NCBI RefSeq assembly: GCF_965137005.1
Contig: NZ_CBCRXM010000003.1
Coordinates: forward strand, 1 to 64,000
Direction of reading: 5' to 3'
DNA length: 64,000 nucleotides
Source: Sphingomonas_O antarctica
Lineage (GTDB): Bacteria > Pseudomonadota > Alphaproteobacteria > Sphingomonadales > Sphingomonadaceae
Below are positions 1 through 5,239 of this stretch, piece by piece (within the stretch, counting starts at the first letter, position 1; the number at the start of each line of letters is the position of its first letter). Under the pieces are notes generated by a model, which saw only the letters and a program-made list of their open reading frames with translations, was not told the origin of the DNA and searched no databases. The position numbers were made by a program, and so were the translations under genes.

Positions 1-121
1 TATCAACCGCTTCCTCGCCGAGCACAATGAAACCCCAAAGCCCTTCGTCTGGACAGCCGATCCCGATAAAATCATCGCCGCCGTCAGGCGCGGGCACCAA
101 GTGTTAGATTCGATCCACTAG
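1..121 (+). CDS. IS630-family transposase, C-terminal fragment (cut by window edge)
   Basis: An open frame entering from the left edge (codons in phase with position 2) runs to a TAG at 119-121 and encodes about 39 residues ending VRRGHQVLDSIH. This ending, with the preceding KPFVWTADPDKI stretch, matches the usual C-terminus of IS630-type DDE transposases as I know the family. Only the tail is visible, so neither integrity nor the left end can be judged. The right inverted repeat should lie within the next few dozen bases but I could not identify it with confidence. The fragment lies about 180 bp before a toxin-antitoxin pair, a common accessory setting. Confidence 0.82.
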   Translation, partial: INRFLAEHNETPKPFVWTADPDKIIAAVRRGHQVLDSIH

Positions 122-264
122 ATCCCGCGAAGTCTCTGTCTTATGATCACATTACGCGAAAGGCTGATGGCGGAGATGGTCATGTCGATAACTGTCAGCC
201 AACACATCCATACTGTAACAGCGTAAAAGGTTAGCCCATCGCCGTTGGTGTAGAATGCCGTTGA

Positions 265-278
265 GTTGTATATACGAC
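265..278. promoter_or_regulatory. palindromic AT-rich box upstream of the mazE-like gene (candidate operator/-10)
   Basis: GTTGTATATACGAC is symmetric around GTATATAC and lies 22 bp before the antitoxin start. AbrB/MazE-type antitoxins usually repress their own promoter through such AT-rich palindromes, and TATATA could also act as a -10. The symmetry is seen; the function is inferred. Confidence 0.4.
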
Positions 279-299
279 GTGCATACGTTATGGACGCCA

Positions 300-557
300 A
301 TGCTCTCCGCCCTTCGCAAAATCGGAAACTCCACCGGGATCGTCCTGCCCAAGCCTGTGCTCGCGCAGATCGGGTTGGCGTCGGGGGCGACGCTCGACCT
401 GACGGTCGAGGATGGGCGGTTGATCGGGACGCCCGTGGTGCGTCCGGTGCGCGCGGGGTGGGCCGAGGCGGCGGCGGCGCTGGCCGATGAGCGCGGTCCG
501 GCCACCCATGACTGGCTGGGCTTTGCCAATGAGGGTGATGATAAGCTGTCGTGGTGA
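300..557 (+). CDS. mazE: MazE/AbrB-like antitoxin
   Basis: A protein of 85 residues beginning MLSALRKIGNSTGIVLPKPV, the classical N-terminal swapped-hairpin AbrB/MazE DNA-binding fold (KIGNS-TGIVLPK). It is followed by an acidic C-terminal tail that ends AGWAEAAAALADERG...GDDKLSW, the part that in MazE wraps the toxin. I chose ATG 300 because the conserved domain starts there; a longer in-frame start at 255 adds unlike residues. The downstream mazF-like gene starts in a GTGA overlap at 554-557, so the two are translationally coupled. The expected role is to neutralise the toxin and, with it, to repress the operon, probably at the palindrome at 265-278. Confidence 0.85.
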   Translation: MLSALRKIGNSTGIVLPKPVLAQIGLASGATLDLTVEDGRLIGTPVVRPVRAGWAEAAAALADERGPATHDWLGFANEGDDKLSW

Positions 558-925
558 GTGCCCCTCCACCATCGCTTCGCGATGGTCCCCCTCCCCGTGC
601 CGGGGAGGTAAGGCGCGGCGAAGTTTGGTTGGCCGCGCTCGACCCGACCGTCGGGCGCGAAATACAGAAGACGCGACCGTGCCTGATCGTGTCCCCAGAC
701 GAGATGAACGCGCGGCTGTCCACCGCCACCGTGCTGCCGATGACCACGGGCAGCCGTGCCGCGCCGTGGCGCATCTCCATCCGCTTTCAGAGTAGAGACG
801 GGCTGGCGCTGGGCGACCAGATGCGGACGCTCGACCAAGCGCGGCTGATTAAACGGATGGGCCGGACGGATGGGCCGACTGTGGCGACGACGCTGGCGAT
901 GTTGCGCGAGATGTTCGGGGATTAG
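554..925 (+). CDS. mazF: MazF/PemK-like endoribonuclease toxin with repeat-derived N-terminal extension
   Basis: A protein of 123 residues. From about residue 20 it reads RRGEVWLAALDPTVGREIQKTRPCLIVSP, the first strands of the MazF/PemK fold, and it continues through PMTTGSRAAPWRI to an ALDQARLIKRMG-like C-terminal region. MazF toxins cleave mRNA and are held inactive by MazE. The start is odd. The fold should begin at the RRGEVW segment, but the codon before RRG is GTA, not a start codon. Translation therefore has to begin at GTG 554 (GTGA overlap with the mazE stop) or GTG 551. The roughly 20 extra residues (APPPSLRDGPPPRAGE) are encoded by a twin-hairpin repeat. Whether the extended toxin is active cannot be judged from sequence. 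Confidence 0.82.
   Translation: MSAPPPSLRDGPPPRAGEVRRGEVWLAALDPTVGREIQKTRPCLIVSPDEMNARLSTATVLPMTTGSRAAPWRISIRFQSRDGLALGDQMRTLDQARLIKRMGRTDGPTVATTLAMLREMFGD
569..608 (+). repeat. twin-hairpin palindromic repeat inside mazF 5' end
   Basis: Two consecutive hairpins with 3-nt loops: CCATCGC (569-575) TTC GCGATGG (579-585), then CCTCCCCG (590-597) TGC CGGGGAGG (601-608). The architecture, a TTC-loop hairpin followed by a C-rich/G-rich hairpin, recurs at 937-974 in the same orientation. The unit lies in frame within the toxin gene. It looks like a mobile REP-like element rather than native coding sequence. Confidence 0.8.
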
Positions 926-936
926 GCCCGCCCCCG

Positions 937-974
937 CTCAGGCTTCGCCTGAGTCGACCCTCCCTGAGGGAGGG
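937..974 (+). repeat. twin-hairpin palindromic repeat after mazF
   Basis: CTCAGGC (937-943) TTC GCCTGAG (947-953), then CCCTCCC (958-964) TGA GGGAGGG (968-974), starting 12 bp after the mazF stop. It has the same two-hairpin order and 3-nt loops as the unit at 569-608 but different stem sequences. It could also act as a transcript 3' end, although no T-run follows directly. Confidence 0.78.
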
Positions 975-1097
975 GACTAAATTGAAGGTAAATCCTTGCC
1001 TTGAGGACGGGGGTTTTGGCGCCCTGCATTTTTTCCTGTCCTACACCCCCTGATTTATGTTCTTTCTATGTTCCGTGATTCGGAATGGAGGGTGACG

Positions 1098-1373
1098 ATG
1101 GTGGAGCCGATGGATTTGATGGCGCGCAAGCGCGCGGTGCCGCTGGGGCGGTTGGAGACGGATGGGCTGACCAGGAAGGAGCGTGCGGCGGTGCTCTCGC
1201 GGCGGCGGCTGATCGCGTATCGCGTGCGCTATTTCGGCGAGCCCGAATGGGGGCTGCGGATGTTCGAAAAGCTGGTGCGGCACAATGCGCGGGCGGCGTT
1301 CGCCGGCATGGCGGTCGAGGCGGCGGAGCGGCGCGCGGCGCGGGCGGCGGCGGCGGCGAAGGCGGCACGATGA
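1098..1373 (+). CDS. small basic protein of unknown function
   Basis: A protein of 91 residues, rich in Arg and Ala (MARKRAVPLGRLETDGLTRKERAAVLSRRR...), that ends in an Ala/Arg run. A strong ribosome binding site GGAGGG (1087-1092) lies 5 bp before ATG 1098, so this start is preferred over ATG 1068. The stop overlaps the next start (ATGA at 1370-1373), so it forms a two-gene unit with the helix-turn-helix protein. I do not recognise a family. The basic helical composition would suit nucleic-acid binding, but that is only an inference. Confidence 0.65.
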   Translation: MVEPMDLMARKRAVPLGRLETDGLTRKERAAVLSRRRLIAYRVRYFGEPEWGLRMFEKLVRHNARAAFAGMAVEAAERRAARAAAAAKAAR

Positions 1374-1891
1374 CGCTGCCCATGGTGCCGCATCAGCCGC
1401 GCGATCCGATCGCCTTTACCCCCGTCCCCCGGCGCAAGGCGCGCAGCGACGGGTGGACGCCGCAGCGGCAGCGCGAGTTCATCGCGACGATCGCGGCGAC
1501 GGGCAATGTGACGACGGCGTGCGAAGCGCTGGGCATGTCGCAGCGGTCGCTTTACGATTTGCGGCGGATGGCGGGGGCGGAGAGCTTTACCGCGGCGTGG
1601 GATGCGGCGCTGGTGCGGGGGACCAGGGCGATCCGTGAAAAGCTGATCGATCACAGCCTCAACGGCATTCCCGAGCCGGTCTATCACGCGGGCAAATGTG
1701 TCGGCGAGCGGCGGCGGTTCAACCACCGGTCGATGATGTGGATTGTCGAACGCGGCGACAAGGCCAAGGCGCACGGGCTGGACGAATGGGGCAATTGCAC
1801 CTGTGATGCGGCGGTACGCGAGGCGGAGGCGCGGCAGCGGGTGCGGATCGGGCTGCTCGAACTGGCGAAGAGCATGGGGATGTTGTTTTAG
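1370..1891 (+). CDS. helix-turn-helix protein resembling phage small terminase or recombination-directionality DNA-binding domains
   Basis: A protein of 173 residues. The N-terminal part contains WTPQRQREFIATIAATGNVT followed by TACEALGMSQRSLYDLRRM, a clear helix-turn-helix of the kind found in small terminase subunits and some sigma-like regulators. The C-terminal half (FNHRSMMWIVERGDKAKAHG) is not one I can assign. It starts in an ATGA overlap with the upstream basic protein. No other phage genes are nearby, so a host gene with a phage-type DNA-binding domain is as likely as a prophage remnant. Target and function are unknown. Confidence 0.65.
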   Translation: MTLPMVPHQPRDPIAFTPVPRRKARSDGWTPQRQREFIATIAATGNVTTACEALGMSQRSLYDLRRMAGAESFTAAWDAALVRGTRAIREKLIDHSLNGIPEPVYHAGKCVGERRRFNHRSMMWIVERGDKAKAHGLDEWGNCTCDAAVREAEARQRVRIGLLELAKSMGMLF

Positions 1892-1905
1892 GGGGCGGTT
1901 GGGCA

Positions 1906-2000
1906 GTCGCGGAGTGAATCCGCGACCTGTCGGTCGGGCTTTGCCCGCCGGCCACGCCGGATGCCCGCCTTGCGGACGGCGCGCTGCTTCGCTACGCGCC
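1906..2000. repeat. cluster of four short hairpins upstream of tRNA-Trp
   Basis: This gap carries GTCGCGGA/TCCGCGAC (1906-1913/1919-1926), CGGGC-TTT-GCCCG (1935-1947), CCGC-CTT-GCGG (1965-1975) and GGCGCG/CGCGCC (1978-1983/1995-2000). Two of the loops are 3 nt, as in the twin-hairpin repeats around mazF. It may be a repeat patch that also terminates the upstream gene pair. No protein-coding gene is apparent. Confidence 0.55.
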
Positions 2001-2013
2001 TCCATCCGGCTGC

Positions 2014-2089
2014 AGGAGCGTAGCTCAGCTGGTAGAGCATCGGTCTCCAAAACCGAGGGTCGTGGGTTCGAGCCCCTCCGCTCCTGCCA
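2014..2089 (+). tRNA. tRNA-Trp (anticodon CCA)
   Basis: A 76-nt cloverleaf with acceptor arms AGGAGCG (2014-2020) and CGCTCCT (2079-2085), the D-arm TAGCTCAGCTGGTAGAGCA, the anticodon loop CTCCAAA with CCA at 2047-2049, and the T-loop GGTTCGAGCCC. A discriminator G and an encoded CCA (2087-2089) complete it. A tRNA-Trp immediately before secE-nusG is the usual arrangement in proteobacteria. Confidence 0.97.
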
Positions 2090-2236
2090 ATCCGTCGCCG
2101 CGAGACCGCGCCCGCGCCGGAACTTGTTTCGGGTCAGTCTTGCAACATGGCGGACCCCCCGCTATCTCCCCTCCTTCGCGACATCGGCGAGCTTCCCCAA
2201 CCGCATCGGCGGGGCCGGGCGGCTGTCCGATGGAGT

Positions 2237-2262
2237 TGGCCGAAAGACATGGCCGAAAGACA
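2237..2262 (+). repeat. exact 13-bp tandem duplication before secE
   Basis: TGGCCGAAAGACA occurs twice head to tail (2237-2249 and 2250-2262), ending directly at the secE ribosome binding site (GGA at 2263-2265). It lies in the transcribed leader between tRNA-Trp and secE. Confidence 0.9.
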
Positions 2263-2273
2263 GGAATTACAGC

Positions 2274-2471
2274 GTGGCACGCACCAGTCCGACCGAGTTC
2301 ATCCGCCAGGTTCAGGCCGAGACCAAGAAGGTCGTGTGGCCGACCGGGCGTGAAACGATGATGACCGCGTTGATGGTGGTGCTGATGACCACCGTGCTGG
2401 GGCTGTTCTTTTTCGGGCTCGACAGCCTGTTCAGCGGGATCGTGAAGCAATTGCTCGCGCTGCTCGGTTAA
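2274..2471 (+). CDS. secE: preprotein translocase subunit SecE
   Basis: A protein of 65 residues starting at GTG 2274, 8 bp after GGA. SecE clamps SecY in the inner-membrane protein-export channel. The short single-helix form typical of alphaproteobacteria is visible: an amphipathic segment PTEFIRQVQAETKKVVWPTG with the conserved VVWPT motif (residues 20-24), then one hydrophobic helix of about residues 30-50 (ALMVVLMTTVLGLFFFG). It is followed 23 bp later by nusG and preceded by tRNA-Trp, the canonical order. Confidence 0.95.
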   Translation: MARTSPTEFIRQVQAETKKVVWPTGRETMMTALMVVLMTTVLGLFFFGLDSLFSGIVKQLLALLG

Positions 2472-2494
2472 GAATCTAAGGGGTAAGTGAAGAC

Positions 2495-3031
2495 ATGGCG
2501 CGCTGGTACATCATCCACGCCTATTCGGGGTTCGAGAACAAGGTCCGCGATTCGATCATCGCCGAGGCCGGTCGCCTGGGGCTGGAAGCCGGCGTCGAAG
2601 CCGTCGAAGTGCCGACCGAAACGGTGACCGAAGTCCGCCGCGGCAAGAAGGTCCAGTCGGAGCGGAAATTCTTCCCCGGCTATGTCCTCGCCAAGCTGGC
2701 GATGAACGACGACGTCTATCACCTGATCAAGAATACGCCGAAGGTGACGGGGTTTCTCGGGTCCTCCGGCAAGCCGCAGGCGATCAGCGAGGCCGAAGCC
2801 GCGCGCATCCTCAACACCAAGGAAGAAGCCGCCGCCGCGCCCAAGACGCGGATCAAGGTCGATTACGAAATCGGCGATTCGGTCAAGGTGCTGGAAGGTC
2901 CGTTCGCGAGCTTTAACGGCATCGTCGAGGAACTCGATTTCGACCGCAGCCGCGTGAAGGTGAGCGTGTCGATCTTTGGTCGCGCGACGCCGGTCGAGCT
3001 GGAATTCGAGCAGGTCGAGCGGAGTAAGTAA
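2495..3031 (+). CDS. nusG: transcription termination/antitermination factor NusG
   Basis: A protein of 178 residues, the normal length. The N-terminal NGN domain begins ARWYIIHAYSGFENKVRDSI and contains FFPGYVLAKL. The C-terminal KOW domain starts near residue 127 with IGDSVKVLEGPFASFNG. NusG rides on RNA polymerase, suppresses pausing and links to Rho or ribosomal protein S10. A GGGGTAAG stretch lies upstream of the ATG. In most bacteria rplK-rplA follow directly; here they do not, and a large inverted-repeat element begins 18 bp after the stop. Confidence 0.97.
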   Translation: MARWYIIHAYSGFENKVRDSIIAEAGRLGLEAGVEAVEVPTETVTEVRRGKKVQSERKFFPGYVLAKLAMNDDVYHLIKNTPKVTGFLGSSGKPQAISEAEAARILNTKEEAAAAPKTRIKVDYEIGDSVKVLEGPFASFNGIVEELDFDRSRVKVSVSIFGRATPVELEFEQVERSK

Positions 3032-3049
3032 GGCCTTGCCTTACGTCCG

Positions 3050-3282
3050 CACGCCGATAGCGTCGCTATCGTCGAGACGGTACGCGCCGGCCGGCCTCGC
3101 GACGCGAGGGCCGACGAAACCTCGGCTTTGCCGAGGTCTGCATGGAGCGAATTCGTCGATCGCTCGTTTGATCAACGTTACAAACCGGCGGAAAAGCGCC
3201 GTGGCAAAGCCACGTCGTCGGTCCTCGCGATGCGAGGCCGTCCGTCATTCGCGGTCTCGACGATAGCATGGCTATCGGCGTG
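3050..3282. repeat. long inverted-repeat element built from two three-hairpin modules
   Basis: The ends are a 29-nt imperfect inverted repeat (3050-3078 versus 3254-3282, 26 of 29 paired, with the mismatches at the centre). Each arm holds three hairpins with 3-nt loops. Left: CGATAGC-GTC-GCTATCG (3055-3071), CCTCGC-GAC-GCGAGG (3095-3109), ACCTCGGC-TTT-GCCGAGGT (3119-3137). Right, in mirrored order: CGTGGC-AAA-GCCACG (3200-3214), CCTCGC-GAT-GCGAGG (3223-3237), CGATAGC-ATG-GCTATCG (3261-3277). The third stem differs between arms, CCTCGGC versus CGTGGC, yet stays paired in both. The element fills the gap between nusG and the next gene and ends 22 bp before that gene's start. I found no coding sequence in it. 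Confidence 0.88.
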
Positions 3283-3303
3283 CCGCTCATGAGGAGACAC
3301 GAC

Positions 3304-3498
3304 GTGGGTGAATTCATCGACAAGGTCAAAGGCGCGATCAACCAGACGGTCGGTCAGGCCAAGCAGGACGCCGCGGATACCGGCGGCTATCGCACCGAAG
3401 CCGACGACAAGCTGGCCGCCGAAGGCGCGGGCCAGGAGCTCAAGGGCAAGTTCCAAGAGGTCAAAGGTAAGGTGAAGGGCGCGATCAACGACCTTTAG
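3304..3498 (+). CDS. CsbD-like stress-response protein
   Basis: A protein of 64 residues, highly charged and helical: FIDKVKGAINQTVGQAKQD..., then an AEGAGQELKGKFQEVKGKVK repeat, the pattern of the CsbD family of small stress-induced proteins of unclear function. I chose GTG 3304 because GAGGAG (3291-3296) lies 7 bp upstream; an ATG at 3289 would overlap that site. The gene sits directly downstream of the three-hairpin inverted repeat, so its mRNA leader probably carries one of those hairpins. Its stop overlaps the convergent TPP-enzyme stop by 4 bp. Confidence 0.72.
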   Translation: MGEFIDKVKGAINQTVGQAKQDAADTGGYRTEADDKLAAEGAGQELKGKFQEVKGKVKGAINDL

Positions 3499-5150
3499 GT
3501 CGCGCGTGCCCTAAGCGCCGAAATCGTCGTGGCGGCGCTGATGCGCTCCACGTCGGTTTTCAAGTGAAGCAGTTTGAGCCCCTTATGGGCGAGGGCACGG
3601 TCGAGCGCCGGGGCGAAATCCCCGGTCGCCTCGACCGTTTCCGCATGCGCGCCATAAGCCCGCGCGAGTGCGGCGAAATCGGGATTGCTTAGAGCGGTGC
3701 CGCTGACGCGCGCCGGATATTCGCGTTCCTGATGCATGCGGATCGTGCCGTAAGCGCCGTTATCGACCAGTATGACGAGCATGTCGCAGCCATATTGCGC
3801 GGCGGTCGCCAGTTCCTGCCCGTTCATCAGGAAGTCGCCATCGCCGGCGAGCGCCACGACTTTGCGGTCGGGATGGCGCAGCGAGGCGGCGACGGCGGCG
3901 GGGACGCCATAACCCATCGCGCCCGCGGTCGGGGCAAGCTGGCATGACGGCCCGGCGTAACGCCAATAGCGATGCCACCAACCCGAGAAATTGCCCGCGC
4001 CGTTGCAGATGAACGTCTCGCTCGGCAGCACTTTGCGCATGGCCGCGACGCATTGGCCGAGGTCGAGTTTGGTCTCGAACGGCTGCGGCGTCGACCAGGC
4101 GCGCCACTCCTCATTGGCGTCGTCGCCATCCTTGAAGCGGATGATGTCGTAGTCCCACAACGCCGCCATCTCCGCGAATTCATGCGGGTATGCGCAAATC
4201 GGCAGATCGGCGCGATAGACGCGGTTGAGTTCGACCGGATCGGGATGGACGTGGATCAGCACCTGATCCGGGTGATCGGGCGTGATCAGCGTATAGCCGT
4301 CGGTCGTCGCCTCCCCCAGCCGCGCGCCGACGCACAGGATCAGGTCGGCACCCCGGATGCGATCGAGCAGCTTCGGGTTGGGGCCGTAGCCCAAATTGCC
4401 GGCATAGACCGGGCAGGCATTGTCGATCGCGTCCTGCCGCCGGAAGGCAGTGGCGACGGGCAGGCCGATGCGCGTGGCGAATTGCGCGAAATAATGCGCC
4501 GCGCCCGCATTCCAGCCCGCGCCGCCGACAATAGCGACGGGTGCGCAGGCGTCCTTGAGCAGCGCCATGACCTGTTCCATCGCCGCGCCGTCGGGATCCT
4601 GTTCGGGCGGCTGGACGAGCGGGCGGTCGAGCGCTTCGACGGTGTCGCGCAACATGTCTTCGGGCAACGCCAGCACCACGGGACCGGGTCGCCCGGACAT
4701 GGCCGTCGCGTAGGCGCGGGCAATATATTCGGGGATGCGCCGCGCATCATCGATCCGCGCCGCCCATTTGCACAGCGGCGCGAACATCGCCGCGAAATCG
4801 ACCTCCTGAAACCCTTCGCGGTCGCGGTCGCCGCGCGCGACATCGCCGATAAACAGGATCATCGGCTGCGAATCCTGCATTGCGACATGGACGCCGATCG
4901 AAGCATTGGTCGCCCCGGGGCCGCGCGTGACGAAAGCGACGCCCGGCCGTCCGGTCATCGTCCCGTCGGCACAGGCCATGAAGGTCACGCCGCCTTCCTG
5001 GCGGCAGACCACGGTCTGGATTTGCGGCGTGTCGTGGAGCGCGTCGAGGACGGCGAGAAAACTTTCGCCCGGGACGGTGAAGATGCGGTCGCAGCCCTGA
5101 AGAACCAGTTGATCGACGAGGATGCGGCCGCCGGTGCGTGGATTGGTCAT
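3495..5150 (-). CDS. thiamine-pyrophosphate-dependent enzyme, acetolactate-synthase-like
   Basis: A protein of 551 residues starting at ATG 5150. It has the three-domain TPP-enzyme layout: an N-terminal pyrimidine-binding domain with the catalytic Glu52 in VVCRQEGGV, a central domain (about 190-330), and a C-terminal PP domain with GDG at 436-438 and Asn464, the metal/diphosphate motif. FMACADGTMTGRPGVAFVTRGPGATN is typical of the IlvB / glyoxylate carboligase / oxalyl-CoA decarboxylase superfamily. No small regulatory subunit (ilvN) lies next to it, so a role in valine/isoleucine synthesis is not assured; another 2-oxo acid decarboxylase or carboligase is possible. It is convergent with the CsbD-like gene. 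Confidence 0.85.
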   Translation of the reverse strand: MTNPRTGGRILVDQLVLQGCDRIFTVPGESFLAVLDALHDTPQIQTVVCRQEGGVTFMACADGTMTGRPGVAFVTRGPGATNASIGVHVAMQDSQPMILFIGDVARGDRDREGFQEVDFAAMFAPLCKWAARIDDARRIPEYIARAYATAMSGRPGPVVLALPEDMLRDTVEALDRPLVQPPEQDPDGAAMEQVMALLKDACAPVAIVGGAGWNAGAAHYFAQFATRIGLPVATAFRRQDAIDNACPVYAGNLGYGPNPKLLDRIRGADLILCVGARLGEATTDGYTLITPDHPDQVLIHVHPDPVELNRVYRADLPICAYPHEFAEMAALWDYDIIRFKDGDDANEEWRAWSTPQPFETKLDLGQCVAAMRKVLPSETFICNGAGNFSGWWHRYWRYAGPSCQLAPTAGAMGYGVPAAVAASLRHPDRKVVALAGDGDFLMNGQELATAAQYGCDMLVILVDNGAYGTIRMHQEREYPARVSGTALSNPDFAALARAYGAHAETVEATGDFAPALDRALAHKGLKLLHLKTDVERISAATTISALRARAT

Positions 5151-5239
5151 GTGCGGGCGATGACGGCACGCCCCGATGTTCGCAAGCGCTGAAATGTCCG
5201 GGATCACGGCGCCGTGCCGCGATCCCGGACGGTCATCGA

